In this document: positions 15,360 to 23,181 of the stretch, in pieces
How positions within the stretch are numbered: the first letter of the stretch is position 1
How the letters are laid out: each line of letters opens with the position of its first letter
Assembly: GCA_963649395.1 (NCBI GenBank)
Contig: CAVJHW010000025.1
Location: 1 to 25,372 of the forward strand
Source of the DNA: Scatomonas sp963649395
GTDB taxonomy: Bacteria > Bacillota > Clostridia > Lachnospirales > Lachnospiraceae
Reading direction: 5' to 3'
Length of the DNA: 25,372 nt
Notes under the pieces: generated by a model
What the model was told of the DNA's origin: nothing
Databases searched by the model: none
What the model saw: the letters and a program-made list of their open reading frames with translations, nothing else
Made by a program: the position numbers and the translations under genes

Positions 15360-16132
15360 AGAGTCTGTGGAACAGTTTGATCGTGGCCTTTTCCATGTAT
15401 TCCAAGATCCCCATGCCCAGGGCAGACTGGACCAAGGATAATATGAAGTATTCCATGTGTTTTTTTCCCTGGGTGGGATTGGTTATTGGAGCCTTGGAAT
15501 ATGGCTGGTTTACTTTGGCTGTCTGGCTGGGGCTGGGGAAGCTCCTGCGGACAGCGGTCCTGGTGATTCTGCCGGTTCTGGTTACCGGAGGCATTCATCT
15601 GGATGGCCTTTTGGATACCTCGGATGCCATGAGCTCCTGGAGGGAGAGAGAGAGGAGACTGGAGATCCTCAAGGATTCCCATGCGGGCGCCTTTGCGGTG
15701 ATTATAGGGATCTGTTATTTCGTCCTTTGCTTTGGGGCTGCAGGAGAGGTGACCCAGGAGACCCTTCCGGTTCTATGTCTGGGCTTTGGCCTGTCTCGTA
15801 CCTTTTCTGCCCTTTCGGTGGAGAATTTTCCTAACGCCAACCCCAAGGGGACGGCGGCGACCTTTGGCAGTAATTCCTTGAAGGGCAGAGTCAACGCTAC
15901 CATGGCGGTTTATCTGGCAATTTTCTGTGCAGTGGGTGTCTTATTGCATCCCTTGCAGGGAATTCTTCTGATGGCAGCGGCAGCGCTGACCTTTGCTTAC
16001 TATCATCACATGGCATTGAAATATTTCGGCGGAATCACCGGGGACCTGGCAGGCTTCTATGTCAGCCTGGCAGAGCTGATGATGCTGCTAACAGTCACTG
16101 TTGGAAATCGAGTTGCGGGGATAATCGGATGA
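15356..16132 (+). CDS. cobS: Adenosylcobinamide-GDP ribazoletransferase (cobalamin synthase)
   Basis: 258 aa membrane protein, the usual size. CobS joins adenosyl-GDP-cobinamide and alpha-ribazole (phosphate) in the last assembly step at the membrane. Family motifs: FSMYSKIPMP near the N terminus, GGIHLDGLLDTSDAMSS (about 80-96) with acidic metal-binding residues, KDSHAGAFAV (about 106-115) and a late GGITGDLAG. Several hydrophobic helices follow. Start and stop overlap cobU and the CobU-like gene (ATGA both times), indicating a tightly coupled cobU-cobS-cobU-like block. Confidence 0.95.
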   Translation: MKSLWNSLIVAFSMYSKIPMPRADWTKDNMKYSMCFFPWVGLVIGALEYGWFTLAVWLGLGKLLRTAVLVILPVLVTGGIHLDGLLDTSDAMSSWRERERRLEILKDSHAGAFAVIIGICYFVLCFGAAGEVTQETLPVLCLGFGLSRTFSALSVENFPNANPKGTAATFGSNSLKGRVNATMAVYLAIFCAVGVLLHPLQGILLMAAAALTFAYYHHMALKYFGGITGDLAGFYVSLAELMMLLTVTVGNRVAGIIG

Positions 16133-16512
16133 AACTTGTAATAGGCGGAGCATTTCAGGGAAAGTATTATTATGCGAGGAAAACCTTTGATATTCAGGAG
16201 GGCTGGGTGGACGGAAGCACCTGCGGCTGGGACAACATCTTCCAGGCCAGGGGAATCCGGCATTTTCACGACTATATCCGGCGCAGGCTGGAGGCAGACA
16301 TGGATCTGGAGAGTCTGCCCCAGGAACTGCTGGAGCGGAATCCCCAGGTTTGCATTCTCACCAATGAGGTGGGATATGGGGTTGTGCCGGTGGAAGCCTT
16401 TGATCGCAAGTATCGGGAGATGGTTGGCAGAGTCTGTGAGCAGCTGGCTGCCCGCTCCCAGGAGGTGCATCGGGTGGTTTGCGGAATAGGGATGGTGATT
16501 AAGCATGCTTAA
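16129..16512 (+). CDS. Short CobU-like protein lacking the guanylylation region
   Basis: 127 aa, about 50 residues shorter than CobU. The N terminus is a P-loop-like GGAFQGKY (6-13), with Tyr where CobU has Ser/Thr. The second half keeps the CobU pattern TNEVGYGVVPVEAFDRKYRE and then RVCEQLAARSQEVHRVVCGI. The middle part with the HRxxR segment (H49 in the full CobU of this locus) is absent, so GMP transfer by the usual covalent mechanism is not expected. It overlaps cobS upstream (ATGA) and cobC downstream (8 bases), so it is firmly part of the cobalamin operon. It could be a cobinamide or lower-ligand kinase, a CobS/CobU partner, or a decaying paralogue kept for structural reasons. Family assignment is good; role unknown. 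Confidence 0.8.
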   Translation: MKLVIGGAFQGKYYYARKTFDIQEGWVDGSTCGWDNIFQARGIRHFHDYIRRRLEADMDLESLPQELLERNPQVCILTNEVGYGVVPVEAFDRKYREMVGRVCEQLAARSQEVHRVVCGIGMVIKHA

Positions 16513-17110
16513 GATGGTGATGATCCGCCATGGAAAGACCTACGGCAATAGTCGGGGAAGGTATATCGGCAGAACGGATGAGCCCCTGCTGCCGGAGGAG
16601 GAGAAGTCTCTCAGCCGGTATGCCTTCGGTTCCATGGATCAGGTATTTGCCAGTCCCCTGAAACGGTGTATACAGACAGCAGGGATTTTATTTCCCGGTC
16701 AGGAGCCCCTATTGATTCCGGAATTGGCAGAGTGCGATTTCGGAGAATTTGAGAATAAGAATTACCAGGAGCTCAGCGACAATCCGGATTATCAAAAGTG
16801 GATTGACAGCGGCGGAACCGTAGGCTTTCCGGGAGGAGAGAATATGAGAGAGTTTCAGCAGCGCTGTCTGGCGGGGATGGAGCGAGTGACTGCTCTTGCC
16901 TGTGAGAATCAATGGGAGGAGATTGCTATGGTGGTGCATGGGGGCACCATTATGAGCATTTTGGGAGCCTACGGTTTTCCCAGACAGGATTATTTCGACT
17001 GGCATGTGAACAATGGAGAGGGCTATCGCCTGCGGTTCTCGCCGGAAGCTTTTCTCCGAGGCAGCCGTCAGCTGGTGGTGGATGGCCGAATCGTGAGAAG
17101 CCAAGACTGA
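16505..17110 (+). CDS. cobC: Alpha-ribazole phosphatase-type histidine phosphatase
   Basis: 201 aa histidine phosphatase (phosphoglycerate-mutase-like). The catalytic motif RHGKTYGNSRGRYIG has phospho-acceptor His at residue 9. FASPLKRCIQTA, ELAECDFGEFENKNY and the second catalytic His in VVHGGT follow. In cobamide synthesis this enzyme removes the phosphate from alpha-ribazole-5'-phosphate or adenosylcobalamin-5'-phosphate. The cobC assignment rests on the family plus its position directly after cobU/cobS and before cbiB/cobD. A general sugar-phosphate phosphatase cannot be excluded from the sequence alone. It overlaps the CobU-like gene by 8 bases. Confidence 0.85.
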   Translation: MLKMVMIRHGKTYGNSRGRYIGRTDEPLLPEEEKSLSRYAFGSMDQVFASPLKRCIQTAGILFPGQEPLLIPELAECDFGEFENKNYQELSDNPDYQKWIDSGGTVGFPGGENMREFQQRCLAGMERVTALACENQWEEIAMVVHGGTIMSILGAYGFPRQDYFDWHVNNGEGYRLRFSPEAFLRGSRQLVVDGRIVRSQD

Positions 17111-17169
17111 ATGCCAGAGTTCAAAGACGAAGCGGAAAGACAGAACGGAAAGGCTGAGCGCCAACCGTT

Positions 17170-18156
17170 ATGAGCTTGTGTATCAAAGCCAAAGGGAAGG
17201 GACATGAGGGCATGTGGGGAGAATGCCATGCGCACATCTTTATGAATGGAAGAGATTACCGGCAGGCAGTGGAGGAGCACAGGCAGACGCCTCATGAGGC
17301 AGGCATTCGTCGGGTATTGGAGACCTACCAAAGAGCTGGCGTGACCTTTATCCGAGATGGGGGTGACCATTTCGGGGTGTCCCGACGGGCCAGGGATATA
17401 GCGGAAGAATATGGCATTGGCTTGCTGACTCCTGTCTTTGCCATCCACAAGGAAGGACATTACGGAAAGGTGGTAGGACGCTCCTTTGAGACTATGAGGG
17501 AGTATACTTCTCTGGTCAAGCAGGTGGCGGAGGCAGGAGGGAATTTCATCAAGATCATGACCTCCGGCATTATGGATTTCGAGACAGACCACACCCTGAC
17601 CGGTCAGGCCCTGGAAGCCTGGGAGGTTCGTGAGATGGTTCATATCGCCCATGAGGAGGGCTTTCACGTTATGAGCCATACCAACGGCGCCAGGGCTGTG
17701 GAAGTGGCTGTGGAGGCGGGAGTGGATTCTCTGGAACATGGATATTTTCAGGACGCCATGAGCCTGGATTGCCTGGCTCACAGCTCTACGGTATGGGTGC
17801 CGACACTGGTAACTGTTCGAAATCTGGTGGGAAAAGGACGTTTTCCCGATGAGGTTTTACGCTCCATCTGTCTGCAGCAGAAGAGGAATATTCGAAAGCA
17901 TGCCGAAGCCGGAGGTGTGCTGGCTCTGGGCAGCGACGCAGGAGCCTATGGGGTCCTGCATGGGCAAGGAATCGGGGAGGAATATCAGGCATTTCAGGAT
18001 ATTTTCCTGGAGGACAGGGAGAGAGACCGCATTGACGGCCGGGCCTATGGAGAGAAAGCAGAGGAAACAAAGGAAGGGACAAAACCCTGGTCAAGATCTG
18101 CCCTTGATGCTATGCTGAAAGCAGGCGAGGCCAGAATCCGGGCCTTCTTCCCATAG
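17170..18156 (+). CDS. Metal-dependent amidohydrolase of unknown substrate
   Basis: 328 aa TIM-barrel amidohydrolase. The metal site is complete: HxH in ECHAHIF (H20, H22), Lys128 in FIKIMTSG (candidate carboxylated Lys), H170 in MSHTNG, H190 in EHG and D256 in GSDAG. It resembles the imidazolonepropionase-like hydrolases acting on cyclic amides or peptides. The start at 17170 follows a stop at 17155; Met15 (17212) is an alternative close to the conserved region. Residues about 281-308 are a hydrophilic low-complexity insertion before the last helix. It sits between cobC and cbiB and is therefore a candidate corrinoid-related amide or base hydrolase. It is unrelated in sequence to CbiZ, and the role is inferred from position only. 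Confidence 0.8.
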   Translation: MSLCIKAKGKGHEGMWGECHAHIFMNGRDYRQAVEEHRQTPHEAGIRRVLETYQRAGVTFIRDGGDHFGVSRRARDIAEEYGIGLLTPVFAIHKEGHYGKVVGRSFETMREYTSLVKQVAEAGGNFIKIMTSGIMDFETDHTLTGQALEAWEVREMVHIAHEEGFHVMSHTNGARAVEVAVEAGVDSLEHGYFQDAMSLDCLAHSSTVWVPTLVTVRNLVGKGRFPDEVLRSICLQQKRNIRKHAEAGGVLALGSDAGAYGVLHGQGIGEEYQAFQDIFLEDRERDRIDGRAYGEKAEETKEGTKPWSRSALDAMLKAGEARIRAFFP

Positions 18157-18195
18157 ATGTCGAAGGGTGCGAGGCCGGAATCCGGGACTTCCTGC
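18125..18195 (+). repeat. Imperfect 27-base direct repeat at the amidohydrolase 3' end
   Basis: GCGAGGCCAGAATCCGGG (from 18125) recurs as GCGAGGCCGGAATCCGGG (from 18169), and both continue into similar CTTC-rich sequence. The offset is 44 bases. The first copy is the last coding part of the amidohydrolase; the second lies after the stop. A weaker third echo (GGGCCTGAATCCG) is near 18213. Confidence 0.65.
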
Positions 18196-18278
18196 AGTCG
18201 ATAAAGAGGAAGGGCCTGAATCCGAATTTTCCTCTGGTTCTTAATGGGAGAAGGCGGTGAGAAAGGAAGGAAAGATTC

Positions 18279-19259
18279 ATGATGGAGCACATACTTCCGG
18301 CGATGACGCTGGGCTTTCTGCTGGATCTGCTTCTGGGGGATCCGGAGTGGCTCTACCATCCGGTGCGGATGATTGGGAAATTGATTACATTTTTCGAAGG
18401 AATCCTGCGGGGGATTTTTCCAAAGGGAAGAAGGGGCGAGAGAATTGCCGGCTTTTTTTTGGTGATCCTGGTTACAGGAATCAGTACGATCCTTTCCTTT
18501 TTGATTCTTCGTTGGCTCTATGGCATTCATGTCTGGTGTGGCTTTGCTCTGGAAAGCTTTTGGTGCTACCAGCTGCTGGCCCTTAAGAGCTTGCGGGTGG
18601 AGAGCATGCGGGTCTATGGACAGGTGAAGAAGGGGGATCTTCCCAAGGCACGTTATGCAGTATCCCGAATTGTGGGAAGAGATACCCAATGTCTGGATTT
18701 CTGCGGGGTCACGAAGGCGGCGGTGGAAACTGTGGCCGAGAATACCTCGGATGGGGTGGTGGCACCCTTATTATTTCTGATGCTGGGAGGCGCTCCGGGA
18801 GGATTTTTCTACAAATCCATCAATACTATGGATTCCATGGTAGGCTATCGTAACGATCGCTATCAATATTTCGGTACCTTTGCGGCAAGGCTGGATGATG
18901 TGGTGAATTTTCTGCCAGCCAGGATCGCTGGCTTGCTGATGGTGGCAGCCAGTTATTTGCTGGGCTTTGACGGCAGGAATGCCTGGACGGTCTACAGGAG
19001 AGACCGTAAGAAGCATGCCAGCCCCAATTCGGCTCATACGGAGGCTGCTATGGCCGGAGCCCTGGATATCCAGCTGGCGGGGGACGCCCAATATTTTGGG
19101 AAAATCCACAGGAAACCTACCCTGGGAGATCCCCTCCGTCCCGTAGAGGCGGAGGATGTGCCAAGAGCCAATCGACTGATGTATGGGACCGCCCTTCTGG
19201 CCCTGTTGGCGGCTGCTGCCCTGCGGGCAAGTCTTATATGGGTTCTTTGGTATCTATGA
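18279..19259 (+). CDS. cbiB: Adenosylcobinamide-phosphate synthase
   Basis: 326 aa membrane protein, the expected CbiB size. It attaches aminopropanol phosphate (made by CobD) to adenosylcobyric acid. Signature motifs: LLLGDPEWLYHPVRMIGKLI (about 15-34), VAENTSDGVVAPL (about 155-167), and SINTMDSMVGYRNDRYQYFG followed by AARLDDVVNFLPAR (about 185-220). There are several transmembrane helices at both ends. Two adjacent ATG codons (18279 and 18282) follow GAAAGGAAGG. It lies directly before cobD, its substrate-supplying partner. Confidence 0.95.
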   Translation: MMEHILPAMTLGFLLDLLLGDPEWLYHPVRMIGKLITFFEGILRGIFPKGRRGERIAGFFLVILVTGISTILSFLILRWLYGIHVWCGFALESFWCYQLLALKSLRVESMRVYGQVKKGDLPKARYAVSRIVGRDTQCLDFCGVTKAAVETVAENTSDGVVAPLLFLMLGGAPGGFFYKSINTMDSMVGYRNDRYQYFGTFAARLDDVVNFLPARIAGLLMVAASYLLGFDGRNAWTVYRRDRKKHASPNSAHTEAAMAGALDIQLAGDAQYFGKIHRKPTLGDPLRPVEAEDVPRANRLMYGTALLALLAAAALRASLIWVLWYL

Positions 19260-19310
19260 GAAGGGGAAGAATTGGAAAGAGCAGGCGAAAGGACAGGAGA
19301 AAGGGCAAAA

Positions 19311-20420
19311 ATGAGAAAGGAACAGGTTCATGGCGGTGATGTCTACCGGCACAGAGATGTACTGGATTATTCTTCGAATATGAATCCCTTGGGCACCCCC
19401 GGGTCGGTGATAGAGGCGGCAGCGGAGAGCCTGCGCTTTATCTGCAACTACCCGGATGTAAGATGTGAGGCATTGGTTCGAGCCCTATCCGATTATGAGG
19501 GAGTGCCTCAGGATTGGATCATCTGCGGCAATGGTGCAGCCGAGCTGATTTTCCTGCTGGCGGCTGCCTTGAAGCCTAGCAGAGCCCTGGTCCTGGCTCC
19601 CACCTTCGCAGAATATCAGCAAGCATTGGATACCCAGGATTGCAAGATTGATTATTATGATCTGACAGAGGAGGGGGGGTTCCTTCCGGCGGAGGACCTC
19701 CTGGAGCGTGTGGATTCTTCTCTGAAACTTATGATTCTGTGCAATCCCAACAATCCCACCGGTCTTCTTATGGATCCGGAACTTCTGGAGCGGGTGGTGG
19801 AAAGGTGCAATAAGACAGGAACCTTTCTTCTGGTGGATGAGTGCTTCCAGGATTTTCTGGATGAGGAGAAATATTCCTCCATGAAGCATAGGCTGGGCCA
19901 ATGCAGGAATCTTTTCCTGCTGAAGGCCTTTACCAAGCGTTATGCCATGGCAGGCTTACGCTTGGGGTATGGTCTGTGCGGCAACAAAGAACTCCTGCAG
20001 AAGATGCAGGCCTGCGTTCAGCCCTGGAATGTGTCACTGCCGGCTCAGGCAGGAGGACTGGCTGCTTTGAAGGAGGAGGAATATGTCCAACGTGCCAGGA
20101 AGCTAGTTCAAAAGGAAAGGGAATTTCTGAAGCGGGAGCTGCGAGATCTGGGATTTCAGGTTTATGATTCTCAAGCTAATTATATCTTCTTCCGGGGGCC
20201 CAAGGGGCTGGCAGACCAGGCTCTTGGAAAACGGGTTTTAATTCGAGATTGCAGCAATTACAGGGGCTTATCTGAGGGCTATTATCGGGTAGCAGTGCGT
20301 ACCCATGCTGAGAATATACGCCTTTTGGAGGCCCTGGCAGGGGAAAGGGAGAATCCTATAGTTTCGGCAGGCCAGGAGAAAATCTATCAAATACTTGACC
20401 AGGGAGGTCTTCAAACGTGA
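19311..20420 (+). CDS. cobD: L-threonine-O-3-phosphate decarboxylase
   Basis: 369 aa PLP-dependent fold-type I enzyme related to histidinol-phosphate aminotransferase. It makes (R)-1-aminopropan-2-ol phosphate for CbiB. The N-terminal VHGGDVYRH and DYSSNMNPLG (19-28) are typical of CobD. The PLP site is seen as CNPNNPTG (144-151), DECFQDF (176-182) and the Schiff-base Lys209 in KAFTKRYAMAGLRLGYG. The start at 19311 is preferred because it matches the family N terminus and follows GGAGAAAGGG. A TTG at 19272 with AAGGGG just upstream would add 13 residues. The stop overlaps the hemA start. Without a linked Thr kinase (PduX type), the source of threonine phosphate must lie elsewhere. Confidence 0.92.
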   Translation: MRKEQVHGGDVYRHRDVLDYSSNMNPLGTPGSVIEAAAESLRFICNYPDVRCEALVRALSDYEGVPQDWIICGNGAAELIFLLAAALKPSRALVLAPTFAEYQQALDTQDCKIDYYDLTEEGGFLPAEDLLERVDSSLKLMILCNPNNPTGLLMDPELLERVVERCNKTGTFLLVDECFQDFLDEEKYSSMKHRLGQCRNLFLLKAFTKRYAMAGLRLGYGLCGNKELLQKMQACVQPWNVSLPAQAGGLAALKEEEYVQRARKLVQKEREFLKRELRDLGFQVYDSQANYIFFRGPKGLADQALGKRVLIRDCSNYRGLSEGYYRVAVRTHAENIRLLEALAGERENPIVSAGQEKIYQILDQGGLQT

Positions 20421-21646
20421 GGATAGGAATGTTGGGCATGGACCATAATCAGGCTCCGGTAGATGTGAGAGCTGTCTTTGCCTTTACCAGGAAGGGTGCG
20501 GTTGCCTTTATGGAACAGCTGAAGAAGGAGGCAGGGGTGAAGGGCTGCCTGATTCTCTCCACTTGTAACCGCATGGAGCTATGGGTCAGCCTGTCCTCCG
20601 ACTGGGAAGGCTCGCTTCTGGAGGAGCTCTGTCGGCACAAGGGGGTGGACCCTGCAGAATACCAATCCTATTTCCGAACTCGTTGGGATCAGGAGGCGGT
20701 GGACCATCTCTTCCACCTGACCTGTGGCCTTCGCTCCCTGATCCTGGCAGAGGATCAGATTCTCTCCCAGGTGCGGGATGCCCATAGGATGGCCCGAACA
20801 TGTTATTGTACCGACAGTGTCTTGGAGGTTTTATTTCGCAAGGCGGTGACGGCGGCCAAGCGGGTGAAGACTAAGGTGGTTTTTAACCACGCCAGTGAGA
20901 CGGCGGTGGATCGGGCGGTAGCCCTGCTGGAGCAGGAAGGATGGTCCCTGGAGGGAAAGACCTGCATGGTAATCGGCAACGGGGAAATGGGCAGGCTGGC
21001 AGCTCAAACCCTGGCTGGCAAGGGGGCTGATGTAACGGTGACAGTTCGTCAATACAAAAGCGGTCAGGTACAGATCCCCAGAGGATGCAAACGAATGGAT
21101 TATGGAAAACGTATGGAGCTTTTCCCAGCCTGTGACCTGGTGGTCAGTGCCACCACCAGTCCTAATTGCCCCCTGCGGATGGAATTGCTGGAAGGCCTTA
21201 CCTTGACCCATCCCATGATACTCATTGATTTGGCTGTTCCCCGGGATATCGAACCGGCCTTGGGGGACCTTCCCCAGATCCGCCTTTATGATATCGATGA
21301 TTTTAAAAGTAATGGGAAGGAAGAAAATGCGGCAGCCTATCGGCAGGCAGAGGACATTTTGCAGGAGGAAATAAAGGAATTCTACGACTGGCTGGAGGGA
21401 CGGGAGTTGATTCCCCACATTCAGCAGATTCAGCAGGACGCGGTGATCGATCTGAACCTGCGCCTGCAGAAAGTGATTCACAAGCTTCCCATGGAAGCCT
21501 CTGATCAGGAAAAGCTTATGGCTAATATTGACACTGCGGTGGGAAAAGTGGTAGGGAAAATGCTCTTTGGCCTGCGGGATTGTCTGGAAAAAGATTCTTT
21601 TCTGGAATGTGTGGATGGATTGGAGAGACTGTATGGGGAAAAATAA
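20417..21646 (+). CDS. hemA: Glutamyl-tRNA reductase
   Basis: 409 aa. The first committed step of C5-pathway tetrapyrrole synthesis: it reduces glutamyl-tRNA(Glu) to glutamate-1-semialdehyde. The catalytic Cys50 lies in LSTCNRMELW. LILAEDQILSQVRDA and the NADPH domain GNGEMGRLAAQTLAGKGA (about 190-207) are recognisable, and the C-terminal dimerisation helix follows. The start is GTG 20417, overlapping the cobD stop (GTGA), with AGGGAGG (20401-20407). An ATG at 20429 is less likely because it would cut into the conserved first strand. Its place right after cobD shows that early tetrapyrrole and late corrinoid genes share one run. Confidence 0.94.
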   Translation: MRIGMLGMDHNQAPVDVRAVFAFTRKGAVAFMEQLKKEAGVKGCLILSTCNRMELWVSLSSDWEGSLLEELCRHKGVDPAEYQSYFRTRWDQEAVDHLFHLTCGLRSLILAEDQILSQVRDAHRMARTCYCTDSVLEVLFRKAVTAAKRVKTKVVFNHASETAVDRAVALLEQEGWSLEGKTCMVIGNGEMGRLAAQTLAGKGADVTVTVRQYKSGQVQIPRGCKRMDYGKRMELFPACDLVVSATTSPNCPLRMELLEGLTLTHPMILIDLAVPRDIEPALGDLPQIRLYDIDDFKSNGKEENAAAYRQAEDILQEEIKEFYDWLEGRELIPHIQQIQQDAVIDLNLRLQKVIHKLPMEASDQEKLMANIDTAVGKVVGKMLFGLRDCLEKDSFLECVDGLERLYGEK

Positions 21647-22154
21647 GCTTTTCTTCCCTCTTTTTGTAGACCTGTCTTCCAGAAAGATCCTGGTGGTGGG
21701 AGGTGGGACCATCGCTGCCCGCCGGATAGAGAGTCTCCTGGACTTCACGGAAGATATCTGTCTCCTGTCGCCAGAGGCGCATCCGGACCTTCAAAGGTTG
21801 GCTGCGCAGGGGAGGATTCGTTGGATCCGGCAGGCTTATCAAGCCCCCGGTACCAACGGGACCCAGGGGCAGGTCCATGGCCAGGAAGACAGTCAGAATC
21901 TAGTCCGGAAGGCGGATTTGGTTCTGGCCTGTACCGATTGCCCAAAAACCAATGAAGACATCTATCGAAGCTGTAAGCAGGCGGGGATTCCGGTGAATGT
22001 CTGCAGTGATCGGAATAAGTGTGATTTTTATTTCCCGGGAATCGCAAGGAAGAATCATCTTCTGGTGGGCATCACAGCCGGTGGTCAATCTCATCAGGAA
22101 GCCAGAAGGCTGCGGGAAAGGATCCAGGAAGTTCTGGATACGGGGGATTTCTGA
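21633..22154 (+). CDS. Precorrin-2 dehydrogenase (Met8/CysG N-terminal type)
   Basis: 173 aa. NAD-dependent oxidation of precorrin-2 to sirohydrochlorin, the branch point to cobalamin (anaerobic route) and sirohaem. The protein starts FFPLFVDLSSRKILVVGGGT, with a Rossmann GGGTIAARR (23-31). The catalytic-type Asp is D102 in ACTDCPKTN. NKCDFYFPGIARK and a closing ITAGGQSHQEARRLRE follow. There is an extra hydrophilic segment at about 70-88 where most homologues have a short loop. The start at 21633 overlaps hemA by 14 bases with GGAGAG upstream; an upstream ATG at 21567 would be inside hemA. It has no separate ferrochelatase domain, so a chelatase such as CbiK/CbiX must be elsewhere. Confidence 0.88.
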   Translation: MGKNKLFFPLFVDLSSRKILVVGGGTIAARRIESLLDFTEDICLLSPEAHPDLQRLAAQGRIRWIRQAYQAPGTNGTQGQVHGQEDSQNLVRKADLVLACTDCPKTNEDIYRSCKQAGIPVNVCSDRNKCDFYFPGIARKNHLLVGITAGGQSHQEARRLRERIQEVLDTGDF

Positions 22155-22169
22155 AGGGAGATATCTGGG

Positions 22170-23117
22170 ATGGATAGAAAACGATTCGTCATCGGCAGTC
22201 GGGAAAGTGCCTTGGCCCTAGTTCAGAGCCGCATGGTGTTGGATTATATCAGGGCTCATTGGCCAGAAAGAGAGGCAGAGCTTCTGACCATGAAGACCAC
22301 AGGAGATCGGATCCTGGATCGCCGTTTGGATCAGATCGGGGGCAAAGGGCTCTTTGTGAAGGAACTGGACAAGGCCCTGCGGGAGGGCCGCAGTGACTTA
22401 TCGGTTCACAGCATGAAGGATCTTCCGGCTGAGATTGCCCCGGATCTGCCCCTGGTGGGCTGCTCGAAACGGGAGGATCCCAGGGATGTGCTGGTGTTGC
22501 CTCCTGGGCGTCGAGAGCCGGACTTTTCTCTGCCTATCGGCACCTCCTCCTCCCGGCGGATTCTCCAGTTGAGTCAGATCTATCCTCAGGCGACCTTTGA
22601 AAGCGTCAGGGGGAACCTTCAGACCCGGCTGGGCAAGCTAGAGGAAGGCCAATACGGTGCCCTGGTGCTGGCCGCTGCAGGACTTAAGCGCCTGGGATAT
22701 CAGAATCGCATCCGTCGATATTTTTCTGTCGAGGAGGTCATTCCCGCTGCCGGTCAGGGAATTTTGGCTCTCCAGGGCAGGGAGGGAGAGGATTATTCCT
22801 TTTTGCAGGGCTTTTGTTGTGCAAAGGCCCTGGCGGCAGCTCGGGCTGAGCGATCCTTTGTCAGAGCCCTGGAGGGGGGCTGCTCCTCCCCCATAGCCGC
22901 CTATGCCTGGGTCACAGAAGAGGGAAGGCTGGAGCTGATCGGTCTCTATTATGATGAAAAAAGGCAAATCAGTCGAAGGGGTAGAAGTTCTGGCCCTGTG
23001 GAGGAGGCGGAGGCCTTGGGGCTTCATCTGGCAGCCAGGCTGCGGGCAGAAGCTGCGGAGACAGTGGGAGAAGAAAGCGGCCTCGGAGACAGTGGAAGAA
23101 GAGAGAGCAACAGCTAG
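22170..23117 (+). CDS. hemC: Hydroxymethylbilane synthase (porphobilinogen deaminase)
   Basis: 315 aa. It polymerises four porphobilinogen molecules into hydroxymethylbilane using a dipyrromethane cofactor. Conserved pieces: IGSRESALALVQS (8-20), GGKGLFVKELD (57-67), HSMKDLP with catalytic D84, GTSSSRR (124-130), and the cofactor-binding Cys238 in LEGGCSSPIA. A start with GAAGGGAGA upstream lies 15 bases after the dehydrogenase stop. The last about 20 residues do not look like family sequence; they fall in a 28-base tandem duplication that shifts the frame, so the original C terminus was probably different. The core enzyme is intact. Confidence 0.94.
   Translation: MDRKRFVIGSRESALALVQSRMVLDYIRAHWPEREAELLTMKTTGDRILDRRLDQIGGKGLFVKELDKALREGRSDLSVHSMKDLPAEIAPDLPLVGCSKREDPRDVLVLPPGRREPDFSLPIGTSSSRRILQLSQIYPQATFESVRGNLQTRLGKLEEGQYGALVLAAAGLKRLGYQNRIRRYFSVEEVIPAAGQGILALQGREGEDYSFLQGFCCAKALAAARAERSFVRALEGGCSSPIAAYAWVTEEGRLELIGLYYDEKRQISRRGRSSGPVEEAEALGLHLAARLRAEAAETVGEESGLGDSGRRESNS
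23056..23111 (+). repeat. 28-base tandem duplication at the 3' end of hemC
   Basis: CGGAGACAGTGGGAGAAGAA (from 23056) recurs as CGGAGACAGTGGAAGAAGAG (from 23084). The period is 28 bases, not a multiple of three, so the second copy is read in a different frame from the first. Further purine-rich echoes of AGAGAGA continue to about 23150. Confidence 0.75.
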
Positions 23118-23181
23118 CCAGGAAACAGAGAGAGAAGAGAGAGCGACAGAGGTTCGGGTACAGTGGGAAAAAGGTGAGAAT

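Noticed and set aside
20831..21748. 305-codon open frame antisense to hemA
   Set aside because: No motifs, no ribosome-binding site, and hemA on the other strand is fully conserved.
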